64,000 nt of DNA, taken from NCBI RefSeq assembly GCF_021271205.1, contig NZ_JAIWKS010000007.1:1-64000 (forward strand). The letters are read 5' to 3'. Source of the DNA: Pseudomonas uvaldensis. GTDB taxonomy: Bacteria > Pseudomonadota > Gammaproteobacteria > Pseudomonadales > Pseudomonadaceae. The notes under the pieces were generated by a model. That model did not search any database, was not told the origin of the DNA, and saw nothing but the letters and a program-made list of their open reading frames with translations. Below are positions 16,201 through 26,274 of the stretch, piece by piece; position 1 is the first letter of the stretch, and each line of letters starts with the position of its first letter. Made by a program: the position numbers and the translations under genes.

Positions 16201-18082
16201 CCAGGTCCAGGCCTTCGGCGGCGGTGAAGGCGAAGTCATGGATCCAGAACTCGCGGCCATTGGTGTGGCGCAGGCGGTACGGGAACTCACCCAGCACGCG
16301 CAGGCCGAGGTTTTCCAGGATCGGCAAGACGTCGGACAGCGCCAGCGGCGCGTCGGCGTGGTACAGCTTGCAATGCAGTTCACGCTGGCCGGACACCTGG
16401 CCAAGTGGCTGATAGAAGCTCATTACCAATGGATTGGATTCGCTCAGGCTCAGCAGGTGTTGCATGTCCACCACCGCCGAATGCGCGGCAAAGCGCTCGC
16501 GGTAACCGGCCGGGAAGCCTTTCGGGAAGTCCGCCAGCACGTTGGTGCCCTGGGCTTCGCCGAAGCTCTCGATGACCAGGCTGGCGTAGTCGTCCTTCCA
16601 GCTGCGGCAGGCTTGCACCACTTCCTTTTCCAGCAGCAGCGGGTCGATGTCGATACGGTTTTTCGGGTCCACCCGCAGGATCAACTGCACGCGGGCCAGT
16701 ACGGACTCGGAGAAGAAGGTCCAGAATTCGCAGTCCGTGGCCTTGAGGCGATCCATCAGTACCTGCTGGATCTTCTGGCGAACTTCGGTGGAATAGATGT
16801 CACGCGGCACATAGGCCAGGCAGTAGCAGAAACGGCCATACGGGTCTTTGCGCAGGAACACGCGGATCTTGTTGCGTTCCTGGATCTGCACGATCGACAT
16901 CACGGTGCTGAACAGCTCGTCCACCGGCGTCTGGAACAGGTCGTCGCGAGGCAGAACCTCGAGTACCTGGGCCAGTTCCTTGCCCAGGTGCGCCTTGGCC
17001 TGGAAACCCGAACGACGTTCGATTTCCTCGACCTTGCGACGGATATACGGGATGACCCGCACGCTTTCGCCATACACCGAAGAGGTGTACAGGCCCATGA
17101 AGCGGCATTCCTTGATGACCTTGCCGTCAGCGTCGATTTCACGGATCGACACGTAGTCCGGGTAGGCCGGACGGTGCACGCGGCTCGGGTGCGCGGCCTT
17201 GGCGAACGACAGCGGCGTCGGTTCGCGCAGGTAGTTGACGGCGTAGTCCTCGATGCGCAGGTCGTCGGCGGTCAGGCCGGCGCGCAGCAGTTTGGTCAGG
17301 CCAAGGAACGAATCGGGGTTGTACTCGATGTGACCGCCTTCGGCATCATCGCGGACCACGAACTCTTCATAGCCCAGGAAGGTGAAGTGGTTGCCCACCA
17401 GCCATTCCAGGAACGTCTTGATTTCGCTCTTTTCATCGGCATCGATGGCGTAGGCGCTGTTGTCCAGGCCGACGAGAATATCCTGGACCTTGGCTTTCAT
17501 CGGTTCGAAGTCGGCCACGGCCACCCGTACTTCGCCCAGCACTTGCTCAAGTTCCTTGCTCAGGACATTGAGTTCGGCGGCGTTGGCGCAGCGGTCGATT
17601 TCCAGATACATCAGCGACTCTTGCAGAATTCCCTCGCCCTGGGTGCCCTTGGGCAGGATTTCCAGCAACTCGCCCTTGGCGCCACGGCGCACGCTCAGCA
17701 CAGTGGTTTGCAGGGTATGGATGCTGTAGCCACGACGGTTCAGCTCGGTACGCACCGAATCCACCAGGAACGGCAGGTCGTGATGCAGCACCTCCACGGC
17801 GGTGTGGGTCGATTGCCAGCCATGGCGTTCGTAATCGGGGTTGTACACACGCACCTGCGGTTGCGCGTGATCGAAGCGCTCAAGCAGGCGCCAGGCAGAC
17901 AGGGTGCAGCCAGCGAGGTCGGACAACCGGCGCTGGGTGAGTTCATCGAGGGAAATGATGCCGAAGAATTGTTCAGCGAACAGCGCCACTTGTGGCAGTG
18001 CCTGTTCACTGATGTGCTGCGCCAGTACCGCTTGCAGTTGATGCTGGAAGTCGGCTTTGCTGGCTGCGGTGAAGAACGCCAT
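13214..18082 (-). CDS. gdhB: Large NAD-dependent glutamate dehydrogenase (about 180 kDa class)
   Basis: 1622 residues, the length of the L_180 class, which converts glutamate to 2-oxoglutarate and ammonia with NAD. The long N-terminal regulatory part (about 1-700, with ACT-like segments) precedes the catalytic core. The catalytic lysine is expected at Lys853 in VPVGAKGGF; WSDREEDYRTEVLGLVKAQ, DPNPDPASSF and the GGVDCSDHEVNIKILLN block are typical of bacterial members. The C-terminal several hundred residues are helical. It serves amino-acid catabolism, especially of arginine, histidine and glutamate. A long open frame on the opposite strand covers the whole gene but is a GC-skew shadow. A terminator lies just beyond the stop. 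Confidence 0.96.
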   Translation of the reverse strand: MAFFTAASKADFQHQLQAVLAQHISEQALPQVALFAEQFFGIISLDELTQRRLSDLAGCTLSAWRLLERFDHAQPQVRVYNPDYERHGWQSTHTAVEVLHHDLPFLVDSVRTELNRRGYSIHTLQTTVLSVRRGAKGELLEILPKGTQGEGILQESLMYLEIDRCANAAELNVLSKELEQVLGEVRVAVADFEPMKAKVQDILVGLDNSAYAIDADEKSEIKTFLEWLVGNHFTFLGYEEFVVRDDAEGGHIEYNPDSFLGLTKLLRAGLTADDLRIEDYAVNYLREPTPLSFAKAAHPSRVHRPAYPDYVSIREIDADGKVIKECRFMGLYTSSVYGESVRVIPYIRRKVEEIERRSGFQAKAHLGKELAQVLEVLPRDDLFQTPVDELFSTVMSIVQIQERNKIRVFLRKDPYGRFCYCLAYVPRDIYSTEVRQKIQQVLMDRLKATDCEFWTFFSESVLARVQLILRVDPKNRIDIDPLLLEKEVVQACRSWKDDYASLVIESFGEAQGTNVLADFPKGFPAGYRERFAAHSAVVDMQHLLSLSESNPLVMSFYQPLGQVSGQRELHCKLYHADAPLALSDVLPILENLGLRVLGEFPYRLRHTNGREFWIHDFAFTAAEGLDLDIQQLNDTLQDAFVHIVRGDAENDAFNRLVLTAGLPWRDVALLRAYARYLKQIRLGFDLGYIASTLNNHTDIARELTRLFKTRFYLARKLSSDDLEDKQLRLEQAILTALDDVQVLNEDRILRRYLDLIKATLRTNFYQTDAHGQNKSYFSFKFNPHLIPELPKPVPKFEIFVYSPRVEGVHLRFGNVARGGLRWSDREEDYRTEVLGLVKAQQVKNSVIVPVGAKGGFLPRRLPLGGSRDEIAAEGVACYRIFISGLLDITDNLKDGALVPPANVVRHDNDDPYLVVAADKGTATFSDIANSIAIEYGFWLGDAFASGGSAGYDHKKMGITAKGAWVGVQRHFRERGINVQEDSITVVGIGDMAGDVFGNGLLMSDKLQLVAAFNHLHIFVDPNPDPASSFAERKRLFDLPRSAWTDYDTSIMSEGGGIFSRSAKSITITPQMQERFDIKADKLTPTELLNALLKAPVDLLWNGGIGTYVKASSESHADVGDKANDALRVNGNELRCKVVGEGGNLGMTQLGRVEFGLHGGATNTDFIDNAGGVDCSDHEVNIKILLNEVVQAGDMTDKQRNQLLASMTDEVGGLVLGNNYKQTQALSLAARRAFVRIAEYKRLMNDLEARGKLDRAIEFLPTEEQLAERVAAGHGLTRAELSVLISYSKIDLKEALLNSLVPDDDYLTRDMETAFPPTLVSKFSEAMRRHRLKREIVSTQIANDLVNHMGITFVQRLKESTGMSPANVAGAYVIVRDIFHLPHWFRQIEALDHQVSADVQLELMDELMRLGRRATRWFLRSRRNEQNAARDVAHFGPHLAALGLKLDELLEGPTREGWQTRYQAYVAAGVPELLARMVAGTTHLYTLLPIIEASDVTGQNAADVAKAYFAVGSALDITWYLQQISALPVENNWQALAREAFRDDVDWQQRAITISVLQEGDGSQDVETRLALWLEQHHGMVERWRAMLVDIRAASGTDYAMYAVANRELLDLALAGQAVVTAN

Positions 18083-18511
18083 CTGTGGTACTCCGCTTGG
18101 GCTTGTTATTGATGAAAGCGTCGTGCAACCCCTTTCGGGCTGCCGGCCATCCTGTTCCTGGTTCTCGGGCAGAGGAAACAGGACGACAGGTGGGTGAAGC
18201 TGGACAAGACCCGCAGGTCACATTCCTTTTCCATCTAAATTCCATGTAATGAACACCTGCAAAAAACACCGGGGGGTGGCCTTTGCACGTGCACATCCGT
18301 TGCGCAGCTTAACGAGTGCGACAATGGGCATGCTTGCAGCGCTGCGACATATTCGGTCATCGGCTAGCTAAACAGCCGGTACGCACCGGATAACCCTAGC
18401 AGGCTGGGAACCAAACAGCCCCCCTAAGCGGTAAACCAGCAGAAAATCCTTGGCGCTGGCAAAATCCACTTTTCGCACCCCGCAGGTGCACTCGATCCTG
18501 GAGCCATCACC
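18083..18511. other. Non-coding gap upstream of gdhB
   Basis: 429 nt between the divergent gdhB and the small acidic-protein gene. It should hold both promoters. A 10-bp palindrome TGCACGTGCA is at 18284-18293; nothing else stands out. Confidence 0.6.
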
Positions 18512-18865
18512 ATGCAAATGACCACCGCCCTTCTGATCGCCAACCCGTGTGATGAAGAAGAAGACAACATGGCCATGCTCTGCTGCCACAGCGCCCAGGG
18601 CGAAATGTTCCTGATGACCCGCTATCCCGACGAGGACGAGCTGGAGATTGCGCTTGATGGCGAGCCTTCGACCCTGGACGGGGTCAAGGTCACCCTGTCA
18701 CCGACCTTGCTGAAGATCGAGGTCGCCGCAGCGGACGCAGATGCCCTCGACGGCGACGATGTGCTGGAGATCAGCCACGACACCGATGCCGCGGACCTGG
18801 CCGAGGTGGAATTGACCTTGCAGAATATTCTCCGGGGGACCGGGACTTATATCAGCGAGCTTTGA
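18512..18865 (+). CDS. Small acidic protein, possibly Imm10-like
   Basis: 117 residues, strongly acidic (runs such as DEEEDN, DEDELE, DADALDGDD). No signal peptide or membrane helix. The pattern of a Glu/Asp-rich start, a central beta-rich part (LDGVKVTLSPTLLKIEV) and a C-terminal ALxxIL-like helix (VELTLQNILRGTGTYISEL) vaguely recalls Imm10-type immunity proteins, but no toxin gene is adjacent and I would not rely on that. A GGAG ribosome site precedes the ATG by 8 nt. It stands alone between gdhB and a REP pair. Confidence 0.7.
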   Translation: MQMTTALLIANPCDEEEDNMAMLCCHSAQGEMFLMTRYPDEDELEIALDGEPSTLDGVKVTLSPTLLKIEVAAADADALDGDDVLEISHDTDAADLAEVELTLQNILRGTGTYISEL

Positions 18866-18996
18866 TCCCAATGGGAGCCAAGTACTCGCGCTAACCGACA
18901 GTTGGCGCTGCCGCCAAACCGCGTCGCCTATATCGCGAGCAATCTCTGCTTCCACAGCTCCAGCGAACGCTCGCAAATCCAGGCCTTCCACAGACC

Positions 18997-19088
18997 CTGT
19001 GGGAGCGAGCCTGCTCGCGATGGCGGTGGTTCAGACTCCATCCATGTCGAATGTACCGCCGTCTTCGCGAGCAAGCCCTCTCCCACAG
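18997..19088. repeat. REP pair upstream of the MoxR operon
   Basis: Facing REP copies at 18997-19022 and 19063-19088. The whole gap 18866-19317 is otherwise featureless apart from the presumed MoxR-operon promoter. Confidence 0.85.
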
Positions 19089-19317
19089 GTTTTGCGATCT
19101 CCAGAACACTCCTGTGTCCGGATAAACATCCCTTTATGTGAGAGCTTCCCACTCAAACGAGAGCAAGATCCCTTCCCTGTGCTTCCAAACCGATCACAAA
19201 TCCACACGGCCACTCAAAATCCCGTTAGTCGCCGCCCCCCGCCATGCATTAAAGTAACGCCCCCAGCCCCGGCATTATCCGAATGCCCCGGGCCTCCCTT
19301 TCCAGGAACAGTCATCG

Positions 19318-20277
<960 letters not shown>

Positions 20278-20286
20278 GCATGACTC

Positions 20287-21231
20287 ATGAATAACCCACT
20301 GGCGCCCGCACCGGGCATCCGCGTCAGCCTGTCGGAGCTGATCGAGATGCGTCATCGCGTGCGCGAAGTGCAGTTGTTCTCCACGCCCGGCCAGCGCAGC
20401 CCGCTGATCGGCCTGCACCACTCCAAGCTGCGTGGGCGCGGTGTGGACTTCGACCAGGTGCGGGTCTATCAGGCCGGCGATGACGTGCGCACCATCGACT
20501 GGCGCGTGACCGCTCGCACCCAGGAACCCCACACCAAGCTGTTCCACGAAGAACGGGAACGGCCGATCTTCATCATGATCGAGCAAAGCCATCGACTGTT
20601 CTTCGGCTCGGGGCTGACCTTCAAGTCCGTACTCGCCGCCCAGGCCGCCAGTCTGTTCGGCTGGGCCGCGCTGGGGCACAACGACCGGGTCGGCGGCCTG
20701 GTGTTCGGCAACAATACCCATTACGAGGTCAAGCCCCGACGCAGCAAGCAGAGCCTGCTGCAACTGCTCAACCGCTTGGTGCGGGTCAATCAGTCACTGC
20801 ATACCGAAGGCGAGCCTGATCGCGATTCGTTCGGCATTGCCTTGCGTCGGGCCCGGGAAGTGCTGCGACCCGGCAGCCTGGTGATCGTGATCTGCGATGA
20901 GCGTGCGCTGTCCGACAGTGCCGAGCAACAACTGAGCCTGCTGTCGCGACACTGCGACCTGTTGCTGCTGCCGCTGTCGGATCCACTGGATCACGCCTTG
21001 CCCGCGGCTGGTCTGCTGCGTTTTGCCCAGCGCGGCGCGCAGTTGGAGCTCGATACGCTGAATGTCGAACTGCGCCAGGCCTATCGCGCCCAGGCCGAAG
21101 CACGGTTGGGTCGCTGGGAAATGCTCGCGCAGAAACTGCGGATCCTGCTGATGCCACTGAGTACTCAGGGTGACATGGTCGAACAATTGCGCGAATACTT
21201 GAATCCCGGACGACCGGGGAAAAGCCGATGA
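20287..21231 (+). CDS. DUF58-domain protein of the MoxR operon
   Basis: 314 residues. The family signature (LHHSKLRGRGVDFDQVRVYQ, AGDDVRTIDWRVTARTQEPH) is followed by a VWA-like segment (RPIFIMIEQSHRLFFGSG). DUF58 proteins regularly accompany MoxR ATPases and are thought to be part of the substrate or adaptor module; the biochemical role is unknown. It starts 10 nt after moxR and its stop overlaps the next start (ATGA). Confidence 0.9.
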   Translation: MNNPLAPAPGIRVSLSELIEMRHRVREVQLFSTPGQRSPLIGLHHSKLRGRGVDFDQVRVYQAGDDVRTIDWRVTARTQEPHTKLFHEERERPIFIMIEQSHRLFFGSGLTFKSVLAAQAASLFGWAALGHNDRVGGLVFGNNTHYEVKPRRSKQSLLQLLNRLVRVNQSLHTEGEPDRDSFGIALRRAREVLRPGSLVIVICDERALSDSAEQQLSLLSRHCDLLLLPLSDPLDHALPAAGLLRFAQRGAQLELDTLNVELRQAYRAQAEARLGRWEMLAQKLRILLMPLSTQGDMVEQLREYLNPGRPGKSR

Positions 21232-21722
21232 GCAGTCTCGATCAATTACAGCCGCTGATGGCGCCGCCCCCTATCGGCTTCTGGCCTCCCGCGCCGGGCT
21301 GGTGGCTGCTGTTGGTGCTGTTGCCGCTCCTGGGCCTGGGCCTGTGGCAATTACGCCGGTTCATCCCGGCAAAGCGCACCACCGCCAGCGCCGAGCAACC
21401 CTTGGACCCAGTGCGCCTGGCCGCCCTGGCCGAACTCGCCCAACTGTCCAAGCCCTACGACGGCGCGCCGGCCGGCGCCTGGCTACAACAGCTCAACGCA
21501 CTGCTCAAGCGCGTGTGCCGCAACCACTACCCCTACAGCCAGAGCCACACTCTCAACGGGCGAAAATGGCTGGCCTTCCTGGATAACCGCTGCCCGGCGG
21601 CCGGCCTGACTCGCTGGATGGTGCTGGTCGAAGGTGCTTACAAACCGGAGTGCAAGCTGGACGACAAAGCCATCGCCGGCCTGACCCAGGCCATCGAAAT
21701 CTGGATTCGCAAGCATGTTTGA
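21228..21722 (+). CDS. DUF4381-domain membrane protein
   Basis: 164 residues with one membrane helix (about 20-42, WWLLLVLLPLLGLGLWQL). The N-terminal LDQLQPLMAPPPIGFWPPAPG and central LNALLKRVCRNHYPY, NGRKWLAFLDNRCP are typical of DUF4381, the third gene of the Bat-type operon. Start and stop both overlap neighbours, so translation is coupled. It probably anchors or bridges the VWA proteins at the inner membrane. Confidence 0.87.
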   Translation: MSSLDQLQPLMAPPPIGFWPPAPGWWLLLVLLPLLGLGLWQLRRFIPAKRTTASAEQPLDPVRLAALAELAQLSKPYDGAPAGAWLQQLNALLKRVCRNHYPYSQSHTLNGRKWLAFLDNRCPAAGLTRWMVLVEGAYKPECKLDDKAIAGLTQAIEIWIRKHV

Positions 21723-22794
21723 GTTCGCCTGGCCGTGGATCTTCGCCCTGCTGCCGCTGCCCTGGCTGATGCGCCTGGTGCTGCCTCCGGCCGACAGCGG
21801 CGAATCGGTGCTCAAGGTCAGTTTCCTGGAAGACCTCGAAGGCCTCGTCGGCCGTCGCGCCCGGTCCAGCCTGCCGAGCTGGCGCCAGCAGGCACCTTTC
21901 ATCCTGCTCTGGCTGCTTCTGCTGATCGCCGCCGCCCGCCCCCAATGGCTGGGCGAGCCGTTGCCGATTGCTGCCAGCGGCCGTGACCTGCTGGTGGCGG
22001 TGGATGTTTCCGGGTCCATGGACTTTCCTGACATGCGCTGGCAGGACGAAGAGGTCAGTCGCCTGACGCTGGTCCAACAGATGCTGGGGGACTTTCTCGA
22101 AAACCGCGAAGGCGACCGGGTCGGCCTGATCCTGTTCGGCAGCCAGGCTTATCTGCAAGCACCGTTGACCTTCGATCGCCGTACCGTGCGACGCTGGCTC
22201 GACGAGGCGCGCATCGGCATCGCCGGCAAAAATACCGCCATTGGCGACGCCATTGGCCTGGCGCTCAAGCGCCTGCGCCAGCGCCCGGCCAACAGCCGTG
22301 TGCTGATCCTGGTCACTGACGGCGCCAATAACGGTGGCGAAATCGATCCGTTGACCGCCGCCCGGCTGGCTGCCGACGAGGGCGTGAAAATCTACCCGAT
22401 CGGCATTGGCGCCGATCCGGAGCAAAGCGGCACGGCGGGTTTCCTCGGCGTCAATCCGAGCCTGGACTTGGATGAACCCACACTCAGGGAAATCGCACAG
22501 GTTACAGGCGGTCGATATTTCCGGGCCCAGGACGGCGGACAGCTGCTTGAGATCAAGGGCACGCTCGACCAACTCGAACCGGTGGTCCAGCAACCGACCC
22601 AGGCACGTCCCAGCCGGGCGCTGTATCAATGGCCACTGAGTGCCGCCCTGCTGCTGAGCGTATTGCTCGCGGCCCGCGAACGCTGGCCGGACAACCCCTT
22701 GCAGCGCCTGTTCAGCCAGTCGCTGTTCCAACCTGCCCAATCCGTCGAATGGCGCCAACGGCTCAAGCGCCTACGTTTGCGGAGGCGGCGATGA
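21715..22794 (+). CDS. VWA-domain membrane protein (BatA-like)
   Basis: 359 residues. N-terminal helices (about 3-20 and 60-78), then a von Willebrand factor A domain (about 90-290) with an intact MIDAS start DVSGSMDF and the later TxD/DGANN site, then a C-terminal helix (about 310-325). The MIDAS metal site is normally used for protein binding. It belongs to the MoxR-Bat operon, often linked to envelope stress tolerance. The start overlaps the DUF4381 stop by 8 nt. Confidence 0.9.
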   Translation: MFEFAWPWIFALLPLPWLMRLVLPPADSGESVLKVSFLEDLEGLVGRRARSSLPSWRQQAPFILLWLLLLIAAARPQWLGEPLPIAASGRDLLVAVDVSGSMDFPDMRWQDEEVSRLTLVQQMLGDFLENREGDRVGLILFGSQAYLQAPLTFDRRTVRRWLDEARIGIAGKNTAIGDAIGLALKRLRQRPANSRVLILVTDGANNGGEIDPLTAARLAADEGVKIYPIGIGADPEQSGTAGFLGVNPSLDLDEPTLREIAQVTGGRYFRAQDGGQLLEIKGTLDQLEPVVQQPTQARPSRALYQWPLSAALLLSVLLAARERWPDNPLQRLFSQSLFQPAQSVEWRQRLKRLRLRRRR

Positions 22795-24521
22795 TCGGTC
22801 TGTGGCCGCACTGGTTGCGCCCCGCTTTCTTGTTGGTGCTGCCCTTGCTGGGATGGCTGCTCTGGCAACTGTGGCATCGGCAGAAACGGGTCGGTCGCTG
22901 GCAGATGATCCTGCCGCCGGCGTTCCATGCCGTACTGCTCAGTGGCGGCAGCGGCCGGGAAAGCCGCTTGCCCTGGATTGCCCTCGGCCTGGGCTGGCTG
23001 TTGATGGTGCTGGCGTTGCTCGGGCCCAGCTGGGCACGGGTCGAACAGGCCAGCCAGAAGCCCGCCGACCCACTGGTGGTGGTTTTCGAACTGACCCCGG
23101 AAATGCTCGCCACCGACGTACCGCCCACTCGTTTGGAACAGGCGCGGCGCAAGCTGCTGGACCTGCTGCATAACCGCAGCGATGCCCAGACCGCAATCGT
23201 CGTCTACGCTGGCAGTGCTCATACGCTGGTGCCGCTGTCCGACGACCTGTCCACCAGCGCCAACCTGCTCGAAGCCCTGACCCCTTCGATCATGCCTCAA
23301 GCGGGGCATCGCGCCGACCTGGCAATCAACAAGGCCATGGCCCTGCTGGACCAGGGCGGACTGGGTCATGGCCGGATCCTGCTGATCGGCTCGTCCTTGA
23401 ACGAGCAGGAACGCCAGGGCATCCGCCAGGTGCTGGACGGCTCGGCCACCCGTTTGCTGATGCTGGGCATCGGTACGCGAGAGGGCGCGCCGGTGGCTCA
23501 AAGCGATGGCAGTTACCTCAAGGATGCGCAAGGCGCGATTCTGATACCGCGCCTGGACAACCCCAGCCTCAAATCCTTCATCAACGAACTGGACGGCCGT
23601 TACCGCCCCGCACGTCTGGACGACAGCGACCTGCGAGGCCTCGGTCTGCTGGATGGCCCTCGCCATCTGCGCCACGACGGCCAGACGCTGCGCCTGGACA
23701 CCTGGGCCGACCAGGGGTACTGGTTGCTCCTGCCACTGTTGCTGCTGGCGGCCTGTGCCGGGCGCCGGGGCTGGCTGTTCTGCCTGCCGCTGCTGTTCGT
23801 GCTGCCACAGACCGGGCACGCCTTCGAATTCGAAGACTTGTGGTTGCGCCCCGACCAACAAGGCCAGCATTTGCTCAAGCAAAAACGTCCGGCCGAGGCC
23901 GCCGCCCATTTCCAGGACAGCCAATGGCAAGGCGTTGCCCTCTACGAAGCCGGAGAGTACAGCGAAGCCGCCCGACGCTTTGCCGAGGGCTCCGACGCCC
24001 GCGCCCATTACAATCGCGGCAACGCACTGGCCAGGAGCGGCGAGCTGGAAGCCGCGCTGGATGCTTATGAACAAGCCTTGGAGCTGCAACCGGACCTGCG
24101 CCCCGCCCAGACCAATAAAGCCCTGGTGCAGAGCCTGTTGAAAGAACAGGCCTCCCCGGACGAGCCCAAGCCTGCCGATAACGAATCGCCGGACTCCGCG
24201 GTACAATCGCCGAGCGCCGAAACGCCGTCCCAGTCCTCGCAGGCCCAATCGCCATCCGACGAGGCAACGGCCCCGCCGGATGAAGCCCAGGCATCGCACA
24301 CGACACCCGACAGCGCCCAGGAGGTACCGGGCAGCGAATTGCCCGATGAACAGACCACCACTCCGCCGCTGCGCCCCGCCGCCGGCCAACGCAACGAAGA
24401 AGAACAACGCCAGGCCCTGGAACAATGGTTGCGCCAGATTCCGGACAATCCGGGCGAACTGCTCCGGCGTAAATTCTGGTATGAACAACAAAGCCACCAG
24501 GTCCAGGGAAAAACCCAATGA
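22791..24521 (+). CDS. VWA and TPR membrane protein (BatB/BatC-like)
   Basis: 576 residues. N-terminal helices (about 5-25, 60-78), a VWA-like domain (about 90-290), two further helices near 310-345, TPR units (about 400-450: ARAHYNRGNALARSGELEAA, LDAYEQALELQPDLRPAQTN), and a Pro/Ser/Glu-rich tail (about 465-540). The position of the MIDAS DxSxS is occupied by FELTPEM, so metal binding looks lost. The start at 22791 (MIGLWPHW) has a GGAGG ribosome site and overlaps the upstream stop; the open frame extends further upstream but without a ribosome site. The fusion of VWA with TPR is standard for Pseudomonas. Confidence 0.88.
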   Translation: MIGLWPHWLRPAFLLVLPLLGWLLWQLWHRQKRVGRWQMILPPAFHAVLLSGGSGRESRLPWIALGLGWLLMVLALLGPSWARVEQASQKPADPLVVVFELTPEMLATDVPPTRLEQARRKLLDLLHNRSDAQTAIVVYAGSAHTLVPLSDDLSTSANLLEALTPSIMPQAGHRADLAINKAMALLDQGGLGHGRILLIGSSLNEQERQGIRQVLDGSATRLLMLGIGTREGAPVAQSDGSYLKDAQGAILIPRLDNPSLKSFINELDGRYRPARLDDSDLRGLGLLDGPRHLRHDGQTLRLDTWADQGYWLLLPLLLLAACAGRRGWLFCLPLLFVLPQTGHAFEFEDLWLRPDQQGQHLLKQKRPAEAAAHFQDSQWQGVALYEAGEYSEAARRFAEGSDARAHYNRGNALARSGELEAALDAYEQALELQPDLRPAQTNKALVQSLLKEQASPDEPKPADNESPDSAVQSPSAETPSQSSQAQSPSDEATAPPDEAQASHTTPDSAQEVPGSELPDEQTTTPPLRPAAGQRNEEEQRQALEQWLRQIPDNPGELLRRKFWYEQQSHQVQGKTQ

Positions 24522-26155
24522 TCCGCGTCACCGTCCAGTTCCTTGTCTTGCTGCTCTGGATCTGCGCAGCCCAGGCCGCGCAGTTGACCGCCAGTGTCGA
24601 TCGCAGCCGCCTGAACTCCGGGGAAACGGTGGAGCTGACCCTGGAATCCAACGACGCCACGCTGTTCGGCAAGCCTGACCTGGGGCCGCTCCAGGCGCTG
24701 TTCGATGTGCGTGGCACCCGCCAGGTCAACCAACTGACGACCCTGGACGGCGAAAACCGCGCAACCACTCGCTGGATCGTGACCCTGCTGCCACGCCAGA
24801 GCGGCACCGTGATCATCCCTTCCCTGCAACTGGGGGAAGTGAGCAGCCAACCGATCACCCTGCAAGTGATCGAAAGCGAAACCCGCAACGCCTCAGGCAC
24901 TCTGGCACCGGTGTTCATCGAAGCCAGCCTCGACCAGAACCGCGTGTACGTGCAGGCCCAGGCGATCCTGACCTTGCGTATCTACCATTCGGTGTCGCTG
25001 TACGACGACAGCAGCCTGACGCCGCTGCACATCCCCGATGCCCGCACCGAGCAGCTAGGCGAATCGCGCACCTATGAAAAAGTCATCAATGACGTACGTC
25101 ATGGCGTGATCGAGCTGCGCTATGGCATCTACCCCCAGCGCAGCGGCGAACTGACGATACCGGCCCAGACGTTCAGCGCGACCCTGGTCGAGCCGGTGGC
25201 CCAGGGCGCCGCGCCATCGGGACCCAAGCCCGGCCAGCTGATGCGCGTCAGTTCCGAACACCTGCGACTGACCGTCGACCCCAAGCCGGCCAGCTATCCG
25301 CCCGATGTGCCGTGGCTGCCGGCCCGCAGCCTTTCCCTGAGCGAAAGCTGGAGCCCCGAACCGACCCACAGCCAGGTGGGCGATTCCCTGACCCGCAGCC
25401 TGACCCTTGAAGCCGAAGGCCTGGCCAGCTCCCAGTTACCCCCCCTGCCCGCCACGGAGATCAATGGCTTGCGTCGTTATCCCGACCAACCGGTTCTCAG
25501 CAGCCGCAGCAGTGAACGCGGGCTGGTGGGCAGTCGCGAGGACCGCGAGGCGCTGGTGCCCAACCGCAGCGGGACCATCGAACTGCCACCGGTGGAAGTG
25601 ATCTGGTGGAACACCCTGGAGAATCACCTGGACCGAACCAGCCTCCCGGCGCGGACCCTGCAGGTGGCGAACAATCCAAGCCTGATGGTGGACACACCGG
25701 CGGGTGCGCCCCAGGTCGTGACGACGGTCGACAGCGACGCGCTGTGGTATTGGCAACTGACTTCGTTGCTGCTGGCCTGTACCACATTACTGGGCTTCGG
25801 TCTGTGGTGGCGGGCCCGCTCGCAACCGGCGGTCCTGCGTGCGGCCCAGGCCGGACCGAGCCCGCGCACCCTGTTGGACGACCTCAAGCGGACCTGCCTG
25901 GCCAACGACCCTCACGCCACCCGCCAGGCACTGGATGCCTGGGCCCGACAGCAACCGGAAACACTGGCCGACATGGCGGCGCGCTTCGTGCCGCTGTCCG
26001 ACGCCCTCGATGGCCTCAATGGTGCCCTCTACAGCGAAACCGGCCAGCACTGGCAAGGTGAAGACCTGTGGCGGGCGATTCGTGCCATTCCGCCCACCGA
26101 GGGCACGCCGAACTCGGCCGGCGACTCGGGCTTGCCACCGCTGTACCCCAAGTAG
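24518..26155 (+). CDS. BatD-family protein
   Basis: 545 residues with a signal peptide (cleavage after WICAAQA), a large periplasmic part of beta-rich BatD repeats (LTASVDRSRLNSGETVELTL, then VFIEASLDQNRVYVQAQAI), a membrane helix near residues 408-430 (YWQLTSLLLACTTLLGFGLW) and a cytoplasmic tail. BatD is the last member of the MoxR-VWA operon and was named for aerotolerance in Bacteroides; the function in Pseudomonas is uncertain. Its ATG overlaps the previous stop (ATGA). A REP pair follows. Confidence 0.9.
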   Translation: MIRVTVQFLVLLLWICAAQAAQLTASVDRSRLNSGETVELTLESNDATLFGKPDLGPLQALFDVRGTRQVNQLTTLDGENRATTRWIVTLLPRQSGTVIIPSLQLGEVSSQPITLQVIESETRNASGTLAPVFIEASLDQNRVYVQAQAILTLRIYHSVSLYDDSSLTPLHIPDARTEQLGESRTYEKVINDVRHGVIELRYGIYPQRSGELTIPAQTFSATLVEPVAQGAAPSGPKPGQLMRVSSEHLRLTVDPKPASYPPDVPWLPARSLSLSESWSPEPTHSQVGDSLTRSLTLEAEGLASSQLPPLPATEINGLRRYPDQPVLSSRSSERGLVGSREDREALVPNRSGTIELPPVEVIWWNTLENHLDRTSLPARTLQVANNPSLMVDTPAGAPQVVTTVDSDALWYWQLTSLLLACTTLLGFGLWWRARSQPAVLRAAQAGPSPRTLLDDLKRTCLANDPHATRQALDAWARQQPETLADMAARFVPLSDALDGLNGALYSETGQHWQGEDLWRAIRAIPPTEGTPNSAGDSGLPPLYPK

Positions 26156-26180
26156 TCAGGGGAAGCGAACCCCTGGGGAC

Positions 26181-26274
26181 CTGTGGGAGCAAGGCTTGCC
26201 CGCGATGAGGCCATCCCTTTCAACCTCACTGCAACCTGACCCACCGCTATCGCGAGCAAGCTTTACTCCCACAG
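26181..26274. repeat. REP pair between the Bat operon and sbcD
   Basis: Facing copies at 26181-26206 and 26249-26274, with two further degenerate CTCCCACAG half-copies up to about 26300. Confidence 0.85.

Noticed and set aside
13187..18112. 1641-residue open frame on the plus strand, antisense to gdhB
   Set aside because: It mirrors the gdhB codons exactly; His/Gln/Val-rich composition and lack of any family pattern show it is a shadow of high-GC codon usage.
22626..24518. 630-residue minus-strand open frame across the VWA/TPR gene
   Set aside because: Antisense shadow with low-complexity Gln/Arg/Gly composition and no ribosome site.
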